A stretch of DNA of 64,000 nucleotides from Cladorhizidae sp. MBARI D1340-BT2 (Eukaryota; Porifera; Demospongiae; Poecilosclerida; Cladorhizidae), in the NCBI GenBank assembly GCA_028752905.1, contig JAQNBH010000004.1:9644786-9708785 (forward strand). The letters run 5' to 3'. The position numbers were made by a program, and so were the translations under genes. Below, piece after piece: positions 55,032 through 64,000 of this stretch. How positions within the stretch are numbered: the first letter of the stretch is position 1; the number at the start of each line of letters is the position of its first letter. The notes beneath the pieces were generated by a model. It was not told the origin of the DNA. It did no database searches and saw only the letters and a list, made by a program, of their open reading frames with translations.

Positions 55032-55312
55032 ACCACACACACACACTATACACATGCACACACACATACACACACTACACACATGCACACACACACATAT
55101 ACACACTACACAAACACACATGCACACACACAAACACACATGCGCACACCATACACTGCACACACACTACACACATGCACACACAAACACACACACTACA
55201 CACATGCACACACAAACACACATACACACACACACACAAACACACATGCACACACACTACACAACACACATGCACACACACACTACACACACACATACAT
55301 GCACGCACACAC
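55032..55312. repeat. (CA)n tract with ACTACACACATG phrases
   Basis: CA-rich low-complexity sequence. Confidence 0.96.
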
Positions 55313-55544
55313 ACATTTGGATAGATGCTCTCTCATTTATTTCTGCCTTTAACCAAATCCTTGACTTGTGATCTATTTGAAACAAGTAATGTAGCAAATG
55401 CACCCAGTCAGCTACCCCTTACCTGTTGCTGTCTGTAACTCCCATACCTCAGAGCAGAGCTGACATTAAAGGGGAAAAATGAGATTAGTTGATGTGGTAA
55501 GTTATGGCTGACAAAAAAACTACTGTAGTTTTTGGGTGACTTGA

Positions 55545-57180
55545 TGTTGCTGGTATGATGTTGCTGGGTGCTTGGTGTTGCTGGGTGCTTGATGTTGCTG
55601 GGTGGGTGCTTGATGATGCTACATGTAGGTGCTTGGTGTTGCTGGGTGGGTGCTTGGTGTTGCTGGGTGCTTGATGTTGCTGGGTGCTTGGGTGCTTGAT
55701 GTTGCTGGGTGGTTGGTGTTGCTGGGTGCTTGGTGTTGCTGGGTGCTTGATGTTGCTGGGTGCTTGATGTTGCTGGGTGCTTGATGTTGCTGGGTGCTTG
55801 ATGTTGCTGGGTGCTTGGTGTTGCTGGGTGCTTGGTGTTGGGTGCTTGGTGTTGCTGGGTGCTTGGTGTTGCTGGGTGCTTGATGTTGCTGGGTGCTTGA
55901 TGTTGCTGGGTGCTTGATGTTGCTGGGTGCTTGATGTTGCTGGGTGCTTGATGTTGCTGGGTGCTTGGTGTTGCTGGGTGCTTGGTGTTGCTGGGTGCTT
56001 GGTGTTGCTGGGTGCTTGGTGTTGCTGGGTGCTTGATGTTGCTGGGTGCTTGATGTTGCTGGGTCCTTGATGTTGCTGGGTGCTTGGTGTTGCTGGGTGC
56101 TTGATGTTGCTGGGTGGGTGCTTGATGTTGCTGGGTGCTTGGTGTTGCTGGGTGCTTGGTGTTGCTGGGTGCTTGATGTTGCTGGGTGGGTGCTTGATGT
56201 TGCTAGGTGCTTGGGTGCTTGATGTTGCTGGGTGCTTGGTGTTGCTGGGTGCTTGATGTTGCTGGGTGGGTGCTTGATGTTGCTAGATGCTTGGGTGCTT
56301 GATGTTGCTGGGTGCTTGGTGTTGCTGGGTGCTTGATGTTGCTGGGTGCTTGGTGTTGCTGGGTGCTTGGTGTTGCTGGGTGCTTGATGTTGCTGGGTGC
56401 TTGATGTTGCTGGGTGCTTGGTGTTGCTGGGTGCTTGGTTTGCTGGGTGCTTGATGTTGCTGGGTGCTTGATGTTGCTGGGTCCTTGATGTTGCTGGGTG
56501 CTTGATGTTGCTGGGTGCTTGATGTTGCTGGGTGCTTGATGTTGCTGGGTGCTTGGTGTTGCTGGGTGGGTGCTTGATGTTGCTGGGTGCTTGGTGTTGC
56601 TGGGTGCTTGGTGTTGCTGTGTGCTTGATGTTGCTGGGTGGGTGCTTGATGTTGCTGGGTGCTTGGTGTTGCTGGGTGCTTGGGTGTGCTTGATGTTGCT
56701 GGGTGCTTGATGTTGCTGGGTGCTTGGTGTTGCTGGGTGCTTGATGTTGCTGGGTCCTTGATGTTGCTGGGTGCTTGGTGTTGCTGGGTGCTTGATGTTG
56801 CTGGGTGCTTGATGTTGCTGGGTGGGTGCTTGATGTTGCTGGGTGCTTGGTGTTGCTGGGTGCTTGATGTTGCTGGGTGGGTGCTTGATGTTGCTGGGTG
56901 CTTGGTGTTGCTGGGTGCTTGATGTTGCTGGGTGCTTGATGTTGCTGGGTGCTTGGTGTTGCTGGTGCTTGATGTTGCTAGGTGTTGCTGGTGCTTGATG
57001 TTGCTGGGTGCTTGGTGTTGCTGGGTGCTTGATGTTGCTGGGTGCTTGATGTTGCTGGGTGGGTGCTTGATGTTGCTGGGTGCTTGGTGTTGCTGGTGAT
57101 GATGTTGCTAGGTGCTAGGTGTTGCTGGTGCTTGAATTTGCTGGGTGCTTGATGTTCCTAAATGCTTGATGTTGCAGGAT
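55545..57180 (+). repeat. 17-bp minisatellite (GATGTTGCTGGGTGCTT), about 95 copies
   Basis: GATGTTGCT and GGTGTTGCT versions alternate in blocks; occasional GGGTGGGTGCTT insertions. Becomes irregular at the right end. Confidence 0.97.
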
Positions 57181-57406
57181 GTATCTTCTAAAACTAAAAA
57201 TTATAGAGACACGACATATCATTTGAAAGCACACAACAATTTGGTACCAAAATTACCTGCACAGAGGGAATAGGAGAAAAGATATGGAGATTTAAAATCA
57301 ATTAGTGACTTTAGTTTGGATCAGACCAGTAGTTTCCCCGCTCCAACCAGAGTGCCCTGTCACATGTGGAGGTACTTTGCAGACCAGCGTAATCTGGCAA
57401 ATATCG

Positions 57407-57502
57407 CAGGGTTTCATTTAGGGTGGGGGGCTGACCCCCCTTGGAACTTTTTTGCCCCCCTCCCCTTGGAAATTTGCCCCCCCTTGGACAATTGAAACCC
57501 TG
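57407..57502. mobile_element. 96-bp MITE with hAT-like ends
   Basis: Starts CAGGGTTTCATTTAGGG and ends ATTGAAACCCTG. The interior has repeated G and C runs (GGGGGG...CCCCCCTTGG) like the termini of hAT elements A-C. No clear target duplication, so the insertion may be old. Best read as an internally deleted member of that family. Confidence 0.75.
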
Positions 57503-57944
57503 AATATATGCATGGGTGACTCTGAAGGGTGAGGATCTGCACACTTATAACCTGCGCACACTTAAAGCTAAATAATGCTGACTAAGCATTATTTATTTGT
57601 TGCATGGTTTTCGTGTTAGGTGTGTTCTATTTTGAATGCAGAGTTCAAGGACTGACAGCAATAGTGCTCGACTAGGAAAACGTTGTGCATGGCCACTCAC
57701 ATGGAGATTACCAACACATACCTAAGAGCGGAGGAAGTCTATGCCTAGCAGTTACCGTAGTGATTGAGAATGATCGTGCAGGGGTGTATTTAGGGGGGGC
57801 GGGGGGGGGGGCATTCGCCCCCCCTTGTATCATTCTCGCCCCCCCCCCTTGAAATTAGAGATTTTTTTTTTAATAATGTCAAGAAAGGTGTAATACAAGA
57901 AAGGTGTAATAAGCTTATGATATCAGGTTCAAATGATAGGAATG

Positions 57945-60127
57945 TCAAACTGAGGTTCTTCTTGGTTTTCTCTGCCATACGTCCACAATCTCTTCAAGGT
58001 CGCTCTCAGAGAGTACTTCTGGTGCCTCTATAGCAATCCTCATAAGGTGAGAAAGGCTGCAGTCACTTAGAGAATTACGCAAACGAGTCTTGATCATCTT
58101 CATCTGTGAGAAGCTTCTCTCCACAGAAGCAGTAGAAACTGGAATCGATAAGCAGATGGAGGCAATCTTGTGCAAATTGGGAAACATGGCCTTGAGCATG
58201 TCGTTTGAAACAAGTTCTTTCAGCTGTGATGCAGTAGTATCCCGTGGTTGCTTGACTAACAGCTGGCGGAATGTTTTCCACTCTGTAAGTATTTCAGTGG
58301 AAATCATGGCTGTCTTCACTGTTTCTTCTCCATCCAATGTTTCTGCATCTCTATCTTCTCCGTAGTGAGCAATCAGTTTCTCAACAGACGTGTCTCCATA
58401 AGTGGGAAAAGATACTGAATCTGGTTTTGGAACTTTCCGTGGATCGAATATAGACAATGCTGATACAACAGCGTTGGATGAAGAAAATCGGCTTGTTATG
58501 TTGGCCTTTAAATCAGCAACAAAAGGCTTACCAACAACATTCTGGAACGAAAGTATTTTATCAGCGTCAATAGACACCTTTGTAGATGACTTCAAGTCTT
58601 CAACGTTTTCAAGAAGCTCCAACACCCAGTTCGCTCCAGGCAAAACTGCATCATCCAAGGATTTAACAGTAGCATCAACAAGGAATGATATCAACGAGAG
58701 GTCAAGCTGCTCTGCCTGAAGTGCTTTGCTGAGCTTGGCTACTTGTGGTAGAGTGAAATCAAGCAAATATATAGCTGCAATCGTAGACAATTTGCAGAGG
58801 GCACCATGGATTCCAAGAGCTTCTGGCTCGTGGGACGTCTCGTAGATGTTCCCAATGGTGATTACAATTGCAGAATAACTTGCTTTGACAGCTTTGACAC
58901 ACCTTTCATGTGCCAGCCAGCGTGTGTCAGATGGCTTGATCACTTTCATTTCTGGAAGTTCAAGAACGTGCTGTACCTCCTTCAGACACTCTGCTCGCTT
59001 GGGGGAATTGCGAAAATGCTTCCAAAGAGTAGTCAATGTTCTGTAAACATGAGCAATTCCAGGAGTTTTATTGGCAGCTTGCACACAAGCCAACTGCAGT
59101 AAGTGACAGTGGCCGTGTATAAACAGAGCGTGAGGAGTATGTTTCTTGATACGTGCCTGAACCCCGGTCTTTCGTCCAGAAAAAGTTGCAGCTCCATCAA
59201 ATCCCAATCCAACTATTCTTCCGACTTGTAGACCTTTCTTCTTTAAACAATCGATGAGATTAGAATAGATGGTCTCGGCATCAGCCTTCTTCAATGGAAT
59301 AAGCTCCAGAAAGCACTCTACTGGTACACCATCTTCCTCCCAGCGGCAAAACACAGACAATTCTTCTACGTTGGTGACATCTGTGCACTCATCTGCCATG
59401 AGGCTGTACATAGGTGCCTTTTGAAGTCGCTTCAGAATCGACTCCTCCACCCATGTCCCCAATGATTCGATGAATTCAACCACAGCCACTCTTGATGTGT
59501 ACACAGCATTTCTTGGTGCAGTTTCTAAGAATTGCTTCAAATGTTGGCTGCCACATCGAACCACCACGTCAACCAGCTTCTCAAATTTTGTCGAATGTGC
59601 AACTTGTTCTTTCGTAAGAAAATGAGTGAGTAGGATCAGGCACTTCACTGCAGCTCTGTTCTGAGCTCTTTTGCGAGCTAAAACATTCTGGAGTTGCTGT
59701 ACAACTGTTCCACCTTTGGCTGCTCCTTTAGCTGCAAAAAGAGCTTGAGTTGCATGGATATGGAAGTCACTTCTCGCATGAGCTTTCATTTTTTCAACAG
59801 CTCCAATTTCTGCAAGGTTGTGTGACCCACACTCCTCCAGTACGCTGCAGACCAGATTGCTTGCAAACCTTGCAAAAGGCACCATCGCTATCCTCGTCAT
59901 AATAGAGCCAACTGAAATCTTTCTCCCAGCTCTTAAGAGTATTTTCTCTTCGTGGATACAGAAGAGCGGTGTTTGTTTTGCTTGCTTTTCTTTGAAGGTG
60001 GAGGACTAAGGCTAGGACTAGATGCCTCGACATGCTCAGAGCTATCTGTTCTGCTATCTTCGCTATCGCTGCTATTAGCATGAGAAGAGGCTTGAGAAGT
60101 ACTTGCAAAGTATGAGCGAATATCCAT
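57945..60127 (-). pseudogene. hAT transposase (ZMYM1-like group), almost full length with two 1-base shifts
   Basis: ATG at 60127 begins MDIRSYFASTSQASSHANSS, a serine/acidic region with a basic PPSKKSKQNK patch. One extra base near 59941 (after STKRKY) and one near 59797 break the frame around the TTF/BED-like zinc finger (FCKVCKQSG). From 59900 leftward 651 codons are open: first catalytic aspartate in MADECTD (~170), second in GLGFDGAATFSG (~235), the CHLLQLACVQ helix (~265-274), KPSDTRWLAHERC (W ~328) and ASVERSFSQ with the catalytic glutamate (~594), in the hAT dimerisation domain. It ends WQRKPRRTSV. Only two small lesions, both N-terminal, so the copy is far younger than elements A and B. 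Confidence 0.92.
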
Positions 60128-60170
60128 ATTAATATGAAGAGAAATCAGCTAGTAAGGTTTCTTTTATAGA

Positions 60171-60541
60171 GACTTTAAGACCATGACATAATGGACTGAG
60201 TTAAAAATACTGAGAGAGAGTGGGAAAGAAGGAGGGAACTGAAGAAGTGACAAACCTACAAAGGAGAACACGTGGTGGTGTGTGATGACTTTAAGACCAT
60301 GACATAATGGACTGAGTTAAAAATACTGAGAGAGAGTGGGAAAGAAGGAGGGAACTGAAGAAGTGACAAACCTACAAAGGAGAACACGTGGTGGCGTGTG
60401 ATGACATCATGTCTAAGATTAGACTTGAGGACCATGACATAATGGACTGAGTTAAAAATACTGAGAGAGAGGGAGTGGGAAAGAAGGAGAAACAAAAGAA
60501 GTGACAAACCTACAAAGGAGAGCACGTGGTGGTGTGTGATG
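60171..60541. repeat. Three tandem copies of ~116-135 bp inside hAT element C
   Basis: Copies begin at 60171, 60287 and ~60422 with GACTTTAAGACCATGACATA and contain GACAAACCTACAAAGGAGA and ACGTGGTGGTGTGTGATG. They lie directly upstream of the transposase start, a usual place for subterminal transposase-binding or promoter repeats. Confidence 0.9.
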
Positions 60542-61277
60542 TCATCGTGTCATGACACATGCTCTCCTTTTTCCAAGCAGCTACAATATCATGAGAAATA
60601 TATACAGTCTAGCCATAGTTCGGTATAGCATAATGCCATTGGTAGTCAGTCAAAATAGCTATCCTCAGACATTGTAAAAGCAAAAAAAAATATGGGGGGA
60701 TCTTCCCCCCAGACCCCCCTTTTACGACTTATGAACACGTTAAGAAAATATTAACAAAAATTAGGGCACCAAGTGACCAACCATTTCCACCCCCCCCCCC
60801 CCCCCCCCCCTAGAGAACTAGAGAAAAATTGTGTATGAAACCTGTTGTCCATGATTTTGTAAGAAAATGCATGGAATGCAACATAATTCGATTTCACAAA
60901 AGCCCACCTCCATTATACGAGTGACAAGTGACTATATCTAATCTATATATGCTGATTGCCGTAGCATGCAACTTCAGCAAATATTTAAGATGGAATGTTG
61001 TACTAAAGATTTTAGAAAAAGTGCATGCCATCATAAGTAGCAGCTATATATACAGTTAGTACTGCAAAAAATACCTGTGGGTAAAACACTTTCGTACTCC
61101 ACGCGGAAGCCCAGGGTGCACGTCCCCTTTCCGCACCATCCAGGCTCTCCGCCCCCCCTTATTTTTCCATATCTCAAGTTCGCCCCCCCTTGGCAAAATT
61201 TCTGTATACAACCCTGATCGTGGCGCTGAAGTCGTGTTTGCACCAAGCATGAAGAGTTAACAGCTCCACCATTTTGA

Positions 61278-62945
61278 CCTGCAGCCATTTCCTTCATCCT
61301 TGCAAGCTGCCTTCTCTCTCAGCCTGCAACCATTACCTTCATCCTTACAAGCTCCACCATTGCCTTCTCTCTCGGCCTGCAACCATTACCTTCATCCTTA
61401 CAAGCTCCACCATTGCCTTCTCTCTCAGCCTGCAACCATTACCTTCATCCTTACAAGCTTCACCATTGCCTTCTCTCTCAGCCTGCAACCATTACCTTCA
61501 TCCTTACAAGTTCCACCATTGCCTTCTCTCTCAGCCTGCAACCATTACCTTCATCCTTACAAGCTCCACCATTGCCTTCTCTCTCAGCCTGCAACCATTA
61601 CCTTCACTCCACCATTGCCTTCTCTCTCAGCCTGCAACCATTACCTTCATCCTTACAAGCTCCACCATTGCCTTCTCTCTCAGCCTGCAACCATTACCTT
61701 CATCCTTACAAGTTCCACCATTGCCTTCTCTCTCAGCCTGCAACCATTACCTTCATCCTTACAAGCTCCACCATTGCCTTCTCTCTCAGCCTGCAACCAT
61801 TACCTTCACTCCGCCATTGCCTTCTCTCTCAGCCTGCAACAATTACCTTCATCTTTACAAGCTCCACCATTGCCTTCTCTCTCAGCCTGCAACCATTACC
61901 TTCATCCTTACAAGTTCCACCATTGCCTTCTCTCTCAGCCTGCAACCATTACCTTCATCCTTACAAGCTCCACCATTGCCTTCTCTCTCAGCCTGCAACC
62001 ATTACCTTCACTCCGCCATTGCCTTCTCTCTCAGCCTGCAACAATTACCTTCATCTTTACAAGCTCCACCATTGCCTTCTCTCTCAGCCTCCAACCATTA
62101 CCTTCATCCTTACAAGCTCTACCATTGCCTTCTCTCTCAGCCTGCAACGATTACCTTCATCCTTAGAAGCTCACCCATTGCCTTCTCTCTCAGCCTGCAA
62201 CCATTACCTTCATCCTTACAAGCTCCACCATTGCCTTCTCTCTCAGCCTGCAACCATTACCTTCATCCTTACAAGCTCCACCATTGCCTTCTCTCTCAGC
62301 CTGCAACCATTACCTTCATCCTTACAAGTTCCACCATTGCCTTCTCTCTCAGCCTGCAACCATTACCTTCATCCTTACAAGCTCCACCATTGCCTTCCTC
62401 TCAGCCTACAATTACATTCATCCTTACAAGCTCCACCATTGCCTTCTCTCTCAGCCTGCAACCATTACCTTCATCCTTACATTGCCTTCTCTCTCAGCCT
62501 ACCATTACATTCATCCTTACAAGCTCCACCAATTGCATTCTCTCTCAGCCTGCAACCATTACCTTCATCCTTACAAGCTCCACCATTGCCTTCTCTCTCA
62601 GCCTACAACCATTACCTTCATCCTTACAAGCTCCACCATTGCCTTCTCTCTCAGCCTGCAACCATTACCTTCATCCTTACAAGCTCCACCATTGCCTTCT
62701 CTCTCAGCCTGCAACCATTACCTTCATCCTTACAAGCTCCACCATTGCCTTCTCTCTCAGCCTGCAACCATTACCTTCATCCTTACAAGTTCCACCATTG
62801 CCTTCTCTCTCAGCCTGCAACCATTACCTTCATCCTTACAAGTTCAACCATTGCCTTCTCTCTCAGCCTGCAACCATTACCTTCATCCTTACAAGTTCCA
62901 CCATTGCCTTCTCTCTCAGCCTGCAACCATTACCTTCATCCTAGC
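61278..62945 (+). repeat. 53-bp minisatellite, about 32 copies, with ~200-bp higher order
   Basis: Unit CTCCACCATTGCCTTCTCTC followed by TCAGCCTGCAACCATTACCT and TCATCCTTACAAG. A shortened unit (CCTTCACTCCACCATTG or CCTTCACTCCGCCATTG) recurs near 61605, 61806 and 62008, about 200 bp apart, marking a four-unit block. Large open frames across it are artefacts. Confidence 0.97.
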
Positions 62946-63544
62946 GTCAGAATCTGCACTTGAGATACTATTCCTTGCTCCTGCTTCGAGCTCTCGAGAC
63001 CACTCCCCTTTTCTCTCATCCCACCTGGAAAAAATTCATGCCAAAAATTAGTCGAAGAAGAGTCACTACTGTGCGTTATTTAGAAGTAGTGTTTAATAAG
63101 AAGTGGTTTTTCTCGCTGGTGTGTGTGTGTTCTTGCATTAAGACTCACTTATACTGCTTATGTGTTACGTTCTGTCGGTATGGAATTTGGACATTGGGTG
63201 GTGGAGAAGTGAAGTTTGTTTTTGCCTTTTTGAACAAGTCGAGATGAAATATGCCGCGCAGGTATTACAATGGTTGTCATCTTCTTAATTGCATTCTATT
63301 ATCATGTTGCACACATGTTTACAACCTGTTCCTCTTAAGCTCATCTTGTCCTTCTCTGTTTAAATCTTTAAGTTTGGAGAGACAATTGACATCATCTTGA
63401 GTCCTTCACTTGACGGAGTGTCATCTCCTCTCATTCCAGTCCATTCCCCGTGTCGCCAACCACGTCGCTCCCTACCTCTGCCTCCTCCGTGCCAAGTAGA
63501 CGCTGCCCCCAGTACGACAGGGGACAAGTTGAAAGAGGTAAGGA
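62946..63544. other. Unique sequence containing the candidate proline-rich exon
   Basis: Only the exon candidate at 63440-63537 stands out. No other gene recognised. Confidence 0.5.
63440..63537 (+). CDS. Possible proline-rich exon
   Basis: Bounded by a TCTCATTCCAG acceptor and a GAGGTAAGG donor. Two of three frames are open, and both are rich in proline, serine and basic residues. The phase-0 frame, which would follow the EVH1 exon directly, hits a stop, so an intervening exon would be required. It could be a downstream proline-rich exon of the EVH1 gene. Not recognised by sequence. Confidence 0.25.
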
Positions 63545-63955
63545 ATAGTAGTAGTAGTAGTAGTAGTAGTTATAATATTAGTAGTAGCAGTAGTTGTAGT
63601 ATATAGTAGTAGGTGTAGCATAGTTTAGTAGTAGTATATGGTATTAGTAGTAGTATTAATAGTAGTAGCAGCAGTAGTAATAGCAGTATACTAGTAGTAG
63701 TAGCAGTATATAAAATTAGTAGTAGTAGTAGCAGTAGTTGTAGTATTAATATTAGCAGTAGTTGTAGTATATAGTCGTAGAAGTAGGTGTAGCATAGTTT
63801 AGTGGTAGTATATGGTATTAGTAGTAGTGTTAATAGGTAGCAGCAGTATTAATAGCAGTATACTAGTAATAGTAACAGTATATAATATTAGTAGTAGTAA
63901 TAGTAGTAGTAGTAGTAGTATATAGTAGTAGTAGTAGTAGTAGTAGTAGCACCTG
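63545..63955. repeat. (TAG)n-type microsatellite with duplicated segment
   Basis: TAG triplets with AGC and ATT interruptions. A longer phrase TAGTTGTAGTATATAGT...GTAGGTGTAGCATAGTTTAG occurs twice (about 63590 and 63765), so a ~170-bp block was duplicated. Confidence 0.93.
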
Positions 63956-64000
63956 CAGCAGTAATATTTATATATATAGAGTGCGGGGAAATTACAACCA

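Larger units (their letters stand above)
57779..61216 (-). mobile_element. hAT-family element C, most complete copy
   Basis: Left end CAGGGGTGTATTTAGGGGGG, right end on the other strand CAGGGTTGTATACAGAAATT. The 6-bp ATCGTG directly flanks both ends (57773-57778 and 61217-61222); the repeat extends to TGATCGTG if the terminal TG is counted. The minus-strand transposase reads toward the left end, whose C-run/GCATTCGCC/CATTCTCGCC structure matches the 3' end of element B. A 116-bp tandem repeat lies upstream of the gene. Confidence 0.88.

Noticed and set aside
55054..55371. Histidine/threonine and cysteine/valine ORFs
   Set aside because: Translation of CA repeats. The same applies to 12195-12725 and 45776-46180.
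61274..63051. 556-, 516- and 288-codon open frames
   Set aside because: They translate the 53-bp minisatellite, open in all three + frames, with no gene-like start or flank.

Overview
This is a eukaryotic, almost certainly metazoan, genomic window. It has intron-split genes with canonical GT-AG borders, cut-and-paste DNA transposons of four superfamilies, and an exceptional load of minisatellites. The best gene match is an animal-type CDK12/CDK13 kinase. A marine invertebrate such as a sponge would fit, but the sequence does not name the species.

Two host genes can be supported, both on the + strand. (1) A CDK12/13-like kinase enters from the left edge. Seven exons (2-144, 942-995, 3580-3681, 4957-5046, 7712-7828, 10114-10248, 14881-~15148) join in frame and encode the catalytic loop through the C-lobe and the CDK12/13-specific C-terminal extension. 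A long open segment at 16910-17749 may be its 3' exon. (2) An EVH1/WH1-domain protein is carried by exons 46275-46413 and 49251-49394. A 20-nt candidate first coding exon at 18626-18645 joins it in frame and would imply a ~27.6 kb first intron. A proline-rich candidate exon lies at 63440-63537.

Mobile elements found with their ends: a Tc1/mariner-like non-autonomous element (10444-12289, TA flanks); a pogo-family element (28347-30062, TA flanks, broken transposase); a piggyBac-like internally deleted element (34596-35547, TTAA flanks); three members of one hAT family with G/C-run termini (37009-39876, 41864-44748, 57779-61216) plus a 96-bp MITE with the same ends (57407-57502); and a separate GTF2IRD2/ZBED-like hAT element (46622-48814) inside the EVH1 intron with near-perfect 8-bp target duplications. 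A diverged dispersed repeat family has five copies (about 2.9, 3.9, 19.8, 31.5 and 50 kb).

Most remaining DNA is tandem repeat, with units of 13, 16, 17, 18, 20, 24, 27, 38, 39, 41, 53, 68, 72 and ~92 bp. Some arrays exceed 2 kb. Most long open frames in the window are frame artefacts of these arrays. One 68-bp satellite occurs at four loci and in both orientations. Its two largest copies lie inverted in introns of the kinase gene and flank three kinase exons, so one transcript could fold into a very long duplex. One hAT element has split a 20-bp minisatellite in two. No prokaryotic system, CRISPR array, rRNA or recognisable tRNA was seen.
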